64,000 bases of DNA from Angiostrongylus vasorum (taxonomy: Eukaryota > Nematoda > Chromadorea > Rhabditida > Metastrongylidae), in contig JADANN010000468.1 in assembly GCA_018806985.1 (NCBI GenBank), positions 4,510,072-4,574,071 of the forward strand, read 5' to 3'. The translations under genes and the position numbers were made by a program. The notes under the pieces are model-generated. The model saw only the letters and a list, made by a program, of their open reading frames with translations, made no database searches and was not told the DNA's origin. Shown here in pieces: positions 49,924-62,030 of this stretch (the stretch's first letter is position 1; every line of letters starts with the position of its first letter).

Positions 49924-50045
49924 TGCCTCTTCGTTGCGGGACCATTGTGAGAGTGTCGCACATCGTACAAATCTACGCCAAACGATTACACACTATAAAT
50001 GCCGATTGTGTGCTTTTGACACACCACATAAACAGGACGCTATTG
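49924..50045 (+). CDS. zfh-2: zfh-2 exon: second half of split finger plus a further CxxC
   Basis: Acceptor TTTTTTACAG, donor ATTG|GTAAGT, phase 2 in and phase 1 out. It encodes ASSLRDHCESVAHRTNLRQT then ITHYKCRLCAFDTPHKQDAI. Joined to the previous exon it completes C-x2-C-x12-H-x5-H. YKCRLCAFDT is the start of the family's next finger (YYxCxLCNYST type), but no H-x3-5-H pair follows in the most likely splice form. A long CA repeat ends about 100 nt before the acceptor. Confidence 0.85.
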
Positions 50046-52059
50046 GTAAGTAGGTAGAAAGGTTCTTTCAATGCAATGAATCTCCTTTTCACATTTCAAG
50101 TATTTTGGAAGCCAACAAAAAGTATAATTGAATGAAAAGGTTGTATTAATCGAACCTGCGGACTTAAAGTAAGAGAAGTTAGAGGATTCCGTTGGGAAAT
50201 GAATCCTTCAAAAAACACAAGCAAGAAAAAATGATTTATACAAAATTATTTATACAATTTCATACATTAGGAAAAGTTCTTCCCTTATACTTTGGGCGGT
50301 GTTTTTTTAGTTGGTTATTTTGTTGAGTTTTTTATTCCGTTTCACTGGAATTTTTAACGATCCACCAAAGGTTCTTCTTCACTTTCTCACCCTAATTTCT
50401 GCTAATTTAGACCAATTAATATTAAGTAGAATCTACTGGGACGAAGGTGCATATGTCGTAACGTAGTAGATAAACATAAAGGAGTTCTTCTTCTCGACAA
50501 CTTTTCTTCCTGGGTCGAAACAAACTTTTTTTTATTTAGCGCTATAAATGTGCGATTAGCACAACTTTGCTCCCACGTCATATTTTTTCCTGTCTAAGTT
50601 TTTTTCAAATTCGTTTTTACTTTGAAATACAAACCTTATAGACCTTAAACAGAAAAGAAAGTTTAGGCCAGGTTATGTTTAGCTCGTTAACCTCGATGAA
50701 CTGTTATGGAATTTTGCAAATATTTATCTACAAGGATACAATAAGACTATATTTGTAGTGAGATCGCTCGAAAATTCTTTGAGTTGCCAGTGCTTTTTGT
50801 AAGTCTTTACTCGTTGATGAAATAACCAGTTTTGCGAGATTATTTGGAAAGAAAGGAAAAAAAACAATGCCAGTTCAATGAAATGGTATTGAGGAAAAAA
50901 ATTCTTCAGAAAAGAATCGAACACGTACGTTTGTCATAAATACTCTGCAAAAAAATGTCTCCCCTAGAGATAACAAACTGATTACTGTAGGTCTTGAGTT
51001 CGTTCTGAGAACGTCATCGACGTCACGGAGGCCACCGAGGACGTTTGTTCCCATCTCTTACTTAAAACTCAACAGCAATGAGCCAACTGCAATACTCGAG
51101 AATTTGATTAATTTCTCTACTTTTTTTCAAAAAATGTCTCTTAGCTTGAAATAACTGATAGCTCGAGTGTTTTTCTTTCCTCTTGAGAACTCAATTCGTC
51201 AAGACGAATAGGTCTTGTATCCATTGATGTTTCAATTTTAGGCCACATGACATGCCACGAAACAAGCACCTGGCCCCGTAATACAATAGGTGAGTTGGAG
51301 ACTTCTTCCGTTACCCAGCACTTTTTTCTTAATAGAATCGTCATGATGATGACGATGATAATGATGATGATAGCGGTGATGATCAGTTGCGCATACTAGT
51401 CTGAGTAAGGTGTATCGTTTATTGCAATTACTAAAATACTCGCCATAGCCATGAATCTTTATGTTCTATTCCTGGATTCATCTTTTTCTCCAGCGACCAT
51501 CTATAGAGAACCGTCTTCAGAACAGTCATTAGAAATGCAGTAACAGTAACAGCTAGTTGTTGCACCTTGTTACACCACCATACGCGGTTATCCGGCCGAC
51601 CAGCTTGCTGGCCGGCGAACGGATGGACGGACGGCATCAAACAGACAACAGCGGCTTTCTTTTTTACGCATGCCGTTCATTTGGCATGTGGCGCCTTCTC
51701 GCTGCTCCTCTAACTAACAATCGAAATGCGGGAAAATTAGGCGAGGGTTGGCCAAGTCTCAAAGGCCCCAATATGATGAATCGGCGTCATTGCCTAATTT
51801 CGGGCTTGCCTCGACTCCGGCAGCAGCTCTCATTGCAGCTGTAAATATCCACATACACACTCACTCACATACATACACATATACACACACCTACATATAT
51901 ATGTATACATATATATACACGAGGATAAGCACAGACACATCCTTACGCATCGGAACGCCAGTGACATCTCAGACTTGTCCGTACGATTTGCTTTTCCCAT
52001 ATTATTGCTTCTTTCGCATTTGCCGCCATCGTTTGACACGAGAAATCATTGGAACGTCA

Positions 52060-52061
52060 GT

Positions 52062-52107
<46 letters not shown>
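52060..52107. repeat. (TA)n microsatellite
   Basis: TA run of about 48 nt, 155 nt before the tentative microexon at 52263; CA/TA-rich sequence also at 51850-51930. Confidence 0.95.
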
Positions 52108-52110
<3 letters not shown>

Positions 52111-52262
52111 TGTATGTACAATTTACAAAGATTTCATTGTGTTTGTGGCTTTGAAGATTAGTGTTATCGTAAGAAAAACGAGGAATATTTTCGAAGTCTA
52201 CTGAACGGGGGCACGCATCACTTGAAAGCATGAGCACCGAGCTTGTTTTTCATTGTTTTTAG

Positions 52263-52284
52263 AAGAAATTCTGTATAAGAAAGA
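52263..52284 (+). CDS. zfh-2: zfh-2 tentative 22-nt microexon
   Basis: A 22-nt segment between a T-rich acceptor (ATTGTTTTTAG) and a strong donor AGA|GTGAGT. With phase 1 in it adds EEILYKK and leaves in phase 2. There is no homology support. It is proposed because splice sites are strong and its phases fit both the exon at 49924 and the microexon at 52374. The upstream exon can also join 57500 directly in frame, so this may be optional or not an exon at all. Confidence 0.35.
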
Positions 52285-52373
52285 GTGAGTTGTATTCCGA
52301 TGATCATCGTTGCCGTCTCCTATAGGGAGCGACAATGTTGTTGGTGTCAGTAGTCTCTGAGAATCTCTTGCAG

Positions 52374-52390
52374 AACACGGCCATCTCCAG
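52374..52390 (+). CDS. zfh-2: zfh-2 tentative 17-nt microexon
   Basis: A 17-nt segment between acceptor CTCTTGCAG and donor CAG|GTAAGT, 89 nt after the other tentative microexon. In phase 2 it adds ETRPSP and leaves in phase 1, matching the exon at 57500. If instead it were joined directly to 50045 it would read EHGHLQ, placing a histidine at C-x12-H of the incomplete finger, but would leave in phase 0, which does not fit the next exon. Transcript data would decide. Confidence 0.35.
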
Positions 52391-54415
52391 GTAAGTTTTC
52401 AGTTTTAGTTCATTCCGGGTTGTACTACGAGATAATATGCCGGAACGTTTAGTGCGGTCCCTTCGCGCAGATTGTTTTTCGTCATCGTCGTTATCGTTGT
52501 CGTCACTCCATCGGCTACTGCTGCCTCACTCTCGCAGTCACATACACCCATACACACAAACCCACACATACACATACACACATACACACTAACGCCCTCA
52601 TTTTGGCCTCAGCAATGTATTGTTGCACGTGAAGGACATTTCTGTGGTGGCGCTCTGGTGACTACGTACAAGGACCACCGCCGTTTGGTGCACCGTCGGT
52701 AGCATCACAGTGTTCGTAAACGGACTCCTCGTTATCAATCAATATGGAGACGTTTCTCTCTAATTCCTCACTCTTATTCAAGTAGTCCTTAAGAAGTACT
52801 CTTTCTGTAGTACCTTTCACTGAACAGCATGTGATACTAGCAGTAGGTACTATTATATATAAGAACTAAACCTCAGTGATCCGATAGATGGCACTTACTT
52901 CTCCGAGACTTCCCTATCTCGTCTACGGATGGTTTAAGTTTTCTTTCTGTCTTATATTTTAGTGGAACCAACTATTTGAACCACTAATTTAACGTTTACT
53001 ATGGCTCTAAATTGCCCCGAATTACTAGTTGCGCAGTTTTTTTGCCTTCATCGATGGCTTCTTTGTTTGAAGTGTCGTCACCCACACAAATACTGTGACG
53101 ATTATATTATCTGTTGGTTTTAGTTTGAGAAATAGAATTAATAAATTATCTTTGTTTAATTCTGATCTTCCATCAAAAATCTTCCGATTCGCATCGTATG
53201 CAAAAATTTTCCTTCGTCCATTGCCATTCTATCGTGAAATCGAGGCAGAAGCATATGTGATGGTGTACTTTCCAGTCTCTCGATACTGGGCTATCTATGG
53301 CATTCATCTGTTAAACATAGCCAATTAACTTCTTCCGTCCATTACTGATGTTATCTTTGACATCAAATCTTCGTTGTCAACTTTAAGAATTGGTCATGTC
53401 ATTAAAGGTTCTTGTCATTTTGAAGTTTCTTCTCATATAGGATTTCTTTAGCACTTCCATCACCCTAACTATTATCTTTTACCTTATATGTTCTTCCATG
53501 GTTCTGGCAAGGCTATAGGTACTGGGCTTTTGCTATGCAATTCCACTACTTTCCACTAAATAGATCTTTTTAACGAAAGCGGAACTTCGCTAAATACTAA
53601 TATTATTTTGCGTGTTATTTCATGTATTCTTCGTTCAGATTTAGAATTAAAACCGAGATTTCTTAGCTCTGTAGTACCGGTTCGATGTTATTTGATGTGA
53701 CTCGCTTGAAAATGTATTGTTCTATTCGACGATGAAATCGTGCACAATAGATAAGTCAACAGGACGATACTCGCGCACCCAAGGTGTAGCGCCTCATCGG
53801 CCTGGATGATCCACAAAACTAACCAGCAGGTTCTCTTAATATCGAAATATTAAATCATTATTACTACCGAAGTGATTCCTGTATATCTAATCGTTTTCAC
53901 CTAGCTTGAAGTTTCTCTTTCATTTGTGAGTTTCCTTACATGGGTTCCCGAGGTTGTTTCATGCAGGAAATCCCATTATTTAGGACGCGAAGCTTGTTTA
54001 AAGACTAGTCACAGGTTACGCAGAGATTATTTCCTTGTTTATGGCATTTACTTCTGAGTTTAGCGTTTTCGATAACAGCACAAGTTGCGGACTATTTTGG
54101 AATTGTAGTTATGAATTATATTGGAATTATGTAATATAACAGAAGTAGGAAACAAAACATCGAAAGTAGAATGTAGAATGAGTCCTCCGCTTAATTCTTG
54201 ATCCTTAAGGTCCTGTGAATGAAACATGCGTGTCTGCGAAAGTAGGTAAACTGGGAGTATCTTTGTAAGCTCGACCCCGAATACTTTTAAAAATGCTAGG
54301 ATTCTAAAGAAAAATTCACCTACCTCCCGAGCTTGAACAATGCGACTCGTGTAGCTGACCAGCAGTTGTCAGAAAACAGAGAACACACCTTAGGCAGTGT
54401 TCGACAACTGAGAAA

Positions 54416-54515
54416 CACGCCACACACACGCACACACACACACACGTACACACACACACACACACACGTACATACACACACACCCACGCACCACATACAC
54501 TCAGACCCACACGCA
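54416..54515. repeat. Imperfect (CA)n repeat
   Basis: CA repeat with GT, CC and GC interruptions, directly before a GC-rich block. Confidence 0.9.
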
Positions 54516-54529
54516 CACACCACGCTATC

Positions 54530-55000
54530 TCCCCGGGGAGTCTCCGGAGGGAAGGCAGCCGTGGTGGTGTGTCGGCCATCGTTCTTCTCGCCGCGCCCAA
54601 TTAGCCTCGCTGCCTGCCAAAATCTTTCACTTTCTGCTGTTTTTTCGTGAATTGCGGCCGGGTGCGGACGTGGCTAAACCAATAACTGTGCGCGTCTGAT
54701 GAGCCTGTTAGTGTGGCTAATGATTGTTTGGACGTCGTCCGAAAGCGATGCCGATGCTGGCGATAGATATAGACAACGAATCGTTCCACAATTATTCGTT
54801 TTACTTAGAGGAATACTTCCACCTATGCCGCTGTTCGGCGTGGTCACGAATCGTCAATGTTCCCCTTCCCCATACGCGTCTCGTCAATGCCCACATCATC
54901 TCACTCACCATCGTCATCGTCATCATCGCGATACCGATTTGTGTTTGCTTACACTTGCCGATGTGCGGTACGAACGACAAGGCGACATACTGTTCCCAAT
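54530..55000. promoter_or_regulatory. GC-rich intronic block with homeodomain-type cores
   Basis: Runs from CCCCGGGGAGTCTCCGG through CCCAATTAGCCTCG, GAATTGCGGCCGGGTG, GGCTAATGATTG and GTCGTCATCG runs. Three overlapping frames are open here simply because stops are rare in GC-rich DNA; none looks like a protein and none fits the zfh-2 phases. Candidate enhancer. Confidence 0.3.
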
Positions 55001-55339
55001 TGCTATTTTGTCGTAGCAGTTTGTTCTTCACGTCAATTCATTTTACCGACGCCTCTCTCTCTCATTTCAAATCCTCGGTTTTTTTTAACGAGCTCAGTTG
55101 TCGTGGTAACTTTGAATGAAATCTGCCCTCAATGATTCGCTTCGGCTAAATTGCCAGTGCAATTGTCAGAGAGGATTTTCATCATATTGTCATTATTAGT
55201 GGCCGACTGTGGGAACACACCTTCACTAGCGCGCGCGTCTTTGATTTCCTTCCTCTCTCCTCTCTGTTCCCCTCCCTCAACAATTTTCCTTTCTTCTTTA
55301 CTGCACTTTTTTTACTCATACTAAAATCTTAGCAGAACT

Positions 55340-55760
55340 GTTCCCATAGCAGTGCATCCCGCCGCCGTCGTCGTTGTCGTGGTCGTTGACGGGTCTTGAC
55401 TCGGACCTATGATTAATCTAAGCGCTTCGCTGATAAGGTGTTAAAGTAAACGAAGAGTGATTAAGCGCATCACTGCGACGACGGTGACGGCGGTCTTAGT
55501 CCACAGGCGCAACGTCACACCGCTCGTATCGTCGTCGACATACCGTAACGGATCCGCGTCGGACCATCGTCTGTGCGACGGAGCGACGTCGGAGGCGACG
55601 ACGACGACGCGATGTCACAGGCTCATTTCCATGTTTGTTGAATGACAGCGCGATGGGCAATTCTCATAACAATTAGATAATGCTTGGGAATCGGTGCGGC
55701 TGGCCGGCCGTCCGTCGACGTTGCAGTCGGACGGAAACTGCTATGTGTTGCCTCCACACA
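55340..55760. promoter_or_regulatory. CpG-rich intronic block
   Basis: Dense CpG and GACGACG-type triplets, with GGCTGGCCGGCCGTCCGTCG near its end, in an AT-rich intron. A short open frame (55457-55645) is a by-product of composition. Candidate regulatory DNA. Confidence 0.25.
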
Positions 55761-55994
55761 CCTTGCTATTCATTCACTATTAATTCATTATATAATCGAA
55801 TTTTTCAACGAAATCTGCTAGATATCTGACTGATACGTGTTTATTTAACAAGCGCTGACATCGCCTACTGTATACCATAATGGGTCAGACAGCAGATGTG
55901 CTGAGGAGGCGTTGTGATGTCGTAGACGGTTAAGAATTTGTGAAAGTCCCTTTTCTTTTTCACTTGTTTTTTTAGTATAGTAGTTTCAGACCGC

Positions 55995-56365
55995 CTGGTA
56001 GTAGTTATGGATGGGTAGTTGGATACTTGGATGGCCCGTCTTCACGGCCTGTGCGGGCCCCAGCATAATCTCCATTTTTTTCGGAGTTTTGCTAGCTTAG
56101 CCGTTCCCTGGAGTCCTGAGATCATCTAGGCCAATGTCTGCCCCAGATCGTCACCAACACAGGCAGACGCGTCCTTTATGAATCAGAGCGAGATTTGCTA
56201 CTATGCGACCAGTTTGATACCAGGAAGGTGGTGGATTCTGGTATTGGTTTACTCTTAGCTGGCCTTCCTAATGAAAACGCTGGACACCTTTCTTAGCTTC
56301 TTCTTCGACACCCATGAAAATCTACCAGTCACCATGAGCCGGTGAACTGTTGGCAGGGATGGTAG
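55995..56365 (-). repeat. Family D unclassified repeat, minus strand
   Basis: Reverse copy of 16615-17000, sharing TACTTGGATGGCCCGTC, CATAATCTCCATTTTTTTC and TGGTGGATTCTGGTATTGGT. Both copies have diverged independently. Confidence 0.55.
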
Positions 56366-57499
56366 TAGTTATAGTGCAATTTATGTCACTAAATACTTTA
56401 TTGTGCCTAAAATCTTTTTGCATAGTGGTTTTTCAGGTTTAATTGTTTTCCAAAACTTTTTGTTTCTAGGTGGAGCTGTTTATAGAGCTTATGGAATCAA
56501 TACAATAGGAGTTCTATGAAATGAGATTATTGCTCGAGTTGTTCATCTACGTGAACGTGTTCCTCGTCTACTTAAACTACTCGAGCCTAGACTTTAAAGC
56601 TTTTAGATTTATTTCAGAATCAGAAAGAGGACGGTGATAAGCTTCATCCAATCACGTCTCAGCGCTTGTTGAATAATATGTCCACACTCTGAGGCTGATT
56701 AATTCATTAGTGAGAGATTACTGTAGCGCTCGCCTCTCAGTGATGCGCACGCGTCGTCTTTGTTTTATATACTCTTCTCTGCTTCTATAATCCTGTCCCA
56801 GAACTAATGCATGGCGATTCCATAAACACCAAACGTATCTGTTGTATCCATGGTATTCAAGTCCTGCTCATTAGTATTTTAATGCACGCGCACATGCACG
56901 CGCTAAAAAAAGCTCACGTGTTAAGCAAAAATAAATGCCTAAACTGTTGTATTTCGGCAACTCTGCAACAAATTCTGCACGTATGTCCTCTTTTTTCTTA
57001 AAATGTGCCTGTAAACGGCAGATTAAAAATAGAAATTGTTTTATTTAATGTGTGTTGAGTGGAATTTCTAGCAGACCTCATGACCAACCAGTCAGCTAGC
57101 TGTAAGCCGTAAAGTTATTGAATACATCTAAGAAGAAGCAAAGATAGCCAAGTATAGGACATGAGCGCTACATGTCCCACCAATGTCTTACTTCTTAGGG
57201 ACTCGGTTTTTTTTACAATTCTTACTTCTTGTTGAGTCCATAAAATGCAAGGGAAAGGAACTGCTTGAGCTCCTCTCAATTGTACTGGTATTCATGAAGG
57301 AGTTTGCTAGAAGAAAACGGTGAACTTATCGGCTAATCATCCATTGAGTGATTGAATCATTTCTCTTGCTCATGTCATATCAAATGGCGTCTGTTGATTT
57401 TCTTTTTTAGGTTTATTGCTGAATCTTTTTTACCTTTTTAATGAGTTGTTATCTTCCAGATGTTTGACGTACTAATTTTTTCAGTGGTCCGTTTTTCAG

Positions 57500-57565
57500 A
57501 TTTCAATGCAACGACGATGAGCGACGATGCTGCGTATGCTTGCGCCAGCTGTGGATTTACGACAA
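57500..57565 (+). CDS. zfh-2: zfh-2 exon: first half of finger CASCGFTT
   Basis: Acceptor GTTTTTCAG, donor ACAA|GTGAGT, phase 1 in and phase 1 out. It encodes FNATTMSDDAAYACASCGFTT. ACASCGFTT corresponds to the family's YQCPYCKYSN finger. The remaining half, including both histidines, is on the exon at 62924, 5.4 kb downstream; joined, the finger has C-x2-C-x12-H-x3-H. Confidence 0.85.
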
Positions 57566-57939
57566 GTGAGTTCTTCTTGTTCTTCTTTTTTTTCATCGAA
57601 ATTTCTCTGACATACCCGTGCTTTTTTTATTGCTGATCTTATTTAATACTCTTCGTTAAGTTTTTCCAAGTTTGACGGCTTATTTTACATACGCTGTATG
57701 AATCGAAAATGTTTCACCAGCTCTTGTCGTACTCTTAGCATGTACTATTCAGCGGACAACAGACTGTTCCAGAATAAGCCAGCTTTCAGTTCTATGAGTT
57801 TTGACAAGTTTAAAGATGACGCTCTCTGTTTCAGTAATCATACCTCTGGCCTTCCTGTATGGTTTTTGTGAAGCAAACAAGCACGAAACTCGGACCACAC
57901 CAATTTCTATGTGGCCCCTACTTCCCGGACGAACTACCT

Positions 57940-58300
57940 GGTCACGTTTTCACAACGTGCCATAGTCAATGGAGTCGCCACCGCCACCGGCGAAACGACG
58001 ACGACGACATGCATCCGACTTGATAGCTGCGCGTCTGGTCGTGGTTCGGTGGTGGTTGTGGTGGCGGTGGTGGTGATGGATTCCGGTTGTGACCTCAGTC
58101 AACCGGCCTCAACTGTAATTTGCCCTCCTCCCTGCCACTGACACCCCGTCATGTTTCTCTACCACTCTAATTGCTATCGTGTGCGTTGATTTACGTGCGC
58201 TACGGTGCGCAATCGTCGCTCGGCCGCCGCCACCGCCGACACGAGCGCGGCTGTCACGGCCACGGCGGTAGCCGCGGCGGTGGCTTGAACAGTTCCTCTG
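57940..58300. promoter_or_regulatory. CpG-rich block just downstream of the split-finger exon
   Basis: Begins 375 nt after the exon ending at 57565. It contains CGCCACCGCCACCGGCG, a GGTGGTGGTTGTGGTGG run, CTCTAATTGC and GGCCGCCGCCACCGCCG. Open frames occur on both strands from composition. A CpG-dense island here is unlike the surrounding AT-rich intron. Confidence 0.3.
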
Positions 58301-60089
58301 GGAAGTCAGGATGAGGGTGAAAGCCATACGGAGTGTCAGCTGACTGCTTGGTAAGGGTGCCTTTGGCTGGCTACTGTTCTGGGTTTCGGTCATTTATTTG
58401 AAAAAATCCATGCACCGCAAGTCGATGAGGAATAAAAGTGACTTATCACTTGAGCTAATCTGCTTATAAGATTCGTTTTATTTCACACCATTAGTGATCA
58501 CGAAATCATGCTTGAACGTCGGCAATCTTACTCTAAGGTGACCAGCTGAGGATGAGATTGAGTTTCGAAACTGATTCTTAATATTTCAGTGATTCTTGTC
58601 TGGTCATTCCTTTTTTTTCGTCTGTTTTTTCTTTGAATCTTTCGTTTCTTCATTATTTTTCACCCTATAGAATGATTTGCTTCTATTATTTCAATTATCA
58701 GTACTACTTTTTCTGTTTGAATCGTTATGACCAATTATCACATTAGGTCTCTCACCAGTGCTGCTTAAACCCACTCTTCTCTTTTTTCTTTCTGCTTCTT
58801 TTTTCTCTCTTCCTTTTCATCTTTTTAACTGTGCCATGGTGCATTCTATGAGGTACCAAGTTACTTAGTCTATAGTACTACATTCCACCGTTTTTTTTGT
58901 GGATATATGCATCTTGTTGAAAACAAGTACGTATGAATCTACGTGAGATATTGATTAAGATTAGTAGGTCGATGAGCAAGATTAAGGTATTGAACTAGTA
59001 AGTAGTTCATCAGGCAGTTTTTCAGTCTGAAAAAATGTCTCTGACGATACTTAACGATTCTGCACCCGTCATCTATTTTTTATTGAGCTCGCCGACCGTA
59101 ACAATGGAATTCCTAACTAACATACAGATAACGATCGATAAGATACGATTCTTGTGGGAGATTGAAGACTTGAAGACTAGCCAAACCACGTTTAGTGGGG
59201 GCTTAATAGCGGGTGGGCATTGCGAGCCCCCACGAGTAGCTGCTGGTGGGCAGCTCGGCAGTGGGGGAACACTATATTGCTTCATCTGATGAATTGCTTT
59301 TTCTCTTCTCAGTTTCTTTCCTTCTACTTCATTACTAGAAATAACTGGCGTATATCATTTTTGCTTTATCACCCTTTAAATAGAATGGATAGGGAATACT
59401 TTGTGTACTTCTCTTTGAGGAAGATTCCTCACTAAGCATTCACTTAACGAATTGAATTTTACTCTTAACGACCTTGATTTTTTACTGCCATTTGTCCCTT
59501 CATATATTTGTTTGTTTATAGACTGCGCAGTTTACATTAACCGTTAAGCTACTGATACTCTTTAACCACAATTAATGCATAACCGCTCCTTAACTAGTAT
59601 AGATTATGCTAAGCAGCATTTCTGAAGAGGTTTTATTGTGGCCTTATTGATATGTTAGAATCACCTTTTCATAGCTTTTCCCATTCCATCGTTACTCATC
59701 CTCGACCCTGTTCACAGGGCGAATGAACTGAACGACACGCCTTTTCAAGTACTGCTTGTTGACTACCTGATCGGTCATCTTCTACCAGAGCAAGCTGTTT
59801 CTTCTTAAATCAATGCTCCGCATGACTTATAACCTTTTTAGTTTCCTCTTACTTACCTTATACAACAGCAGCTGCAACCAAATTAGAACACATATAATAA
59901 TTTCCGCAATGTACAGTATTTTTTGTACGAGGCAATAGTTCACGTCATAATTAAGACATCAAGAGGCACACATTTGAAATCAGTGTTGAGCCATACCTGA
60001 AAGTTGTTAATCCGAATCTAGCTGATGACGAAAAAAAAACGAAAAACAAGAAAGGAATGACACCATCTTCCGATGTCATGCAAGAATCA

Positions 60090-60210
60090 TCACTCAATCA
60101 ATGATGGCTCCCGTCTTCCTCGCCACTGGCTGCGAAGCCCGCGACGGCCGCCGCAGCGACGACGGCGACGATCGCTCGTGTCGTTCATTCTATCGTTCAC
60201 ATTTCATTAT
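60090..60210. promoter_or_regulatory. Short CpG-rich block
   Basis: GCGAAGCCCGCGACGG, then GCCGCCGCAGCGACGACGG in an AT-rich intron, followed by a further CpG-rich run (60270-60390). Overlapping open frames (60263-60514, 60265-60483) have no resemblance to ZFHX proteins. Confidence 0.2.
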
Positions 60211-61656
60211 CTCAGTTATTGAGGCAGTTTAGTGACATTTTTTTGGTGTTATAATTAGCATATTGTGCGTAATGATGGCGCACAGTTCAGTTGGCGAGCC
60301 GAAGCCTTTGATCGTTGCCGTCCGCACCTGCAAATTCGCCGCTCGGCCACTCGCGAGAATGCCGCTCGCGATGCGCCGACGAGTTTTCGTGGTCTTAAAA
60401 TTATTCCTGAATACTCGACACTTCATGTTGTTTTTATTGTTGTTGCTGTTATTTGTTGCTGTTGTTCTTCGTTCCTGCTATAGGTGTGCTAATCATAGTG
60501 ATTACTTTTTGTAGGATAAAGAAAGGCGAACTGGTAACGGATCAGGGAAGATCTGAAGTAAAAGCTGCTACGGAACGTGAGCTAGTATGTGGGAAATTCG
60601 TGTTACGATCTGACTGCTATCAACATTTCTATGTAGTTAGTAGTTTCGCAATAGCCTAATCCACTGAATGGGTTGATGGGCATACAGCAGCTCTTCTTAA
60701 ACAGCTGTACCTAGCAGTTTAACATAATCGACCACATTGCAACTTCTGTGAGGTTTCCAAACCATTGAAAATTACGTACTGAAATGTCTTTCAAAAGAAG
60801 TTGACTACCCGAAATTTGACGATAAGAGTAAAAACGCTCAGTATTCTTCTAGCCTTAAAGCACCAAAACTCTTTTTCACAGTGGTCAGAACTCGTAACAG
60901 TGATTATTCTCAACAATACTGTTACTGGTAATTTAGTGAATTACCTGAAACCGGTCTTTAGGATTCTATAGAAAATTCCATTGGTCATCAAACCGCTATT
61001 TGCCAGAGCGACGTAACGTCTTTCCGCCTAGGCCATCCATGTCCCTTGAGCTAGTTATAACCTCTTGGGTTTTGCGGGTTAGCAACTTTTCGACATTTCC
61101 ATTGCCGTTCTTCTGTTACTTTTTTTTTGCTTGGCCACTAACGTTTGATCTCGCCGTTATCACTGTCGTTGATAAATTGACACATACCTATTATTATTAG
61201 TGATAAGAACCTTATCAGTCTTATCTGTAACGTTTATAGTCTCATAATTAACACTTTGTAGTGCAGATTTTTCTAATAGTTTACGTATTATACGATTCAT
61301 CATTGATTCGTTTTTAAAGGGAAACGTTTCGTTATCGATTGGTTATTGATCCGATCGCTAACTGCTAGTTATTCAGATTTGTTCGTAACTTCAAACTACT
61401 AACTCCTGGAAATGGCTTAACCGCAGATGTCTTTTATTTTTTTACTGTTATCGTTTCCGCGTTTTTTTTAATACAGGTGTTTCTTATGAACATAATTTGA
61501 TGGAGATTTGTGAGGGATGTGGAATTGACTTAAGTCAATAAATCTAACGTTAGATCGGATTCTTTCCACATTCTGCTAACCAAAAAAATAGTGCCTTTGT
61601 CAATAAAAGTTTATATGTTAACGGGAATTATTTTCAAACTAGTCATAGTTAACCAG

Positions 61657-62030
61657 GAAGCGGATGGCACAGTGGTAGTGGTGTCCGTCATCACAAGCAT
61701 GATGCCAGTTCGATCCCGCTTCGGGCCAACCAAGCCTTTCATCTCTCAAGGGTCCTGAAATTGGGACCGGACTTTTATGGAAAAAAACCACTCTCTACAA
61801 TCCAATTGGGAACGCTCCAGCTCGGCTATCTCAGGACTCCAGAGAGAAATGCTCGACCAGCATTCCACGACATTCAAGATGAAGTGAAGATCCTCAAGCA
61901 GCAACCGAAGCCATACGTAAAGTTGGAAGATCTTCGTGGACAGTGGATGCGAGGACACGAATCGAATGTGAGAAGTACTGGGATGCGCACACCGAACGTG
62001 TAGTCGGGTCCTACAAAATAAAAAAAAGTT
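61657..62030 (+). repeat. Family B repeat (B2)
   Basis: Head GCGGATGGCACAGTGGTAG (strong A box), CCAGTTCGATCCCGC (strong B box), core at about 61725-61778, tail CAGCATTCCACGACATTCAAG and GAAGTGAAGATCCTCAAGCA, ending in A-rich AAAATAAAAAAAAG. The best-preserved family B copy. Confidence 0.8.

Larger units (their letters stand above)
52391..57499 (+). other. zfh-2 intron, about 5.1 kb
   Basis: Contains CA-rich repeats (52540-52590, 54416-54515), GC-rich blocks (54530-55000, 55340-55760) and a minus-strand family D repeat (55995-56365). A phrase resembling a protease N-terminus near 52614-52690 ends at a stop and has no fitting donor. Confidence 0.6.

Noticed and set aside
49469..49950. Long overlapping open frames on both strands
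   Set aside because: They translate the CA/TG microsatellite (Thr-His or Cys-Val repeats); only the segment from 49924 in a different phase is accepted as an exon.
52614..52690. REGHFCGGALVTTY, reminiscent of a serine protease N-terminus, after a CTCAG acceptor
   Set aside because: No catalytic residues follow, it stops within 25 codons, and no donor gives the phase needed by the next zfh-2 exon.
54724..55119. 131-codon frame with a hydrophobic stretch resembling a membrane protein
   Set aside because: Three frames are open at once in this GC-rich block, none has family resemblance or phase-compatible splice sites.
58520..58585. CTGAGGATGAG...GAAAC as another hammerhead candidate
   Set aside because: Core spacing and stem II do not fit and no other copy of the flanking sequence was found in the window.
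61657..61730. tRNA gene call on the SINE heads (also 22051, 42083, 19277)
   Set aside because: A and B boxes are present but the acceptor and anticodon stems do not pair and the sequence recurs as part of a longer dispersed repeat.
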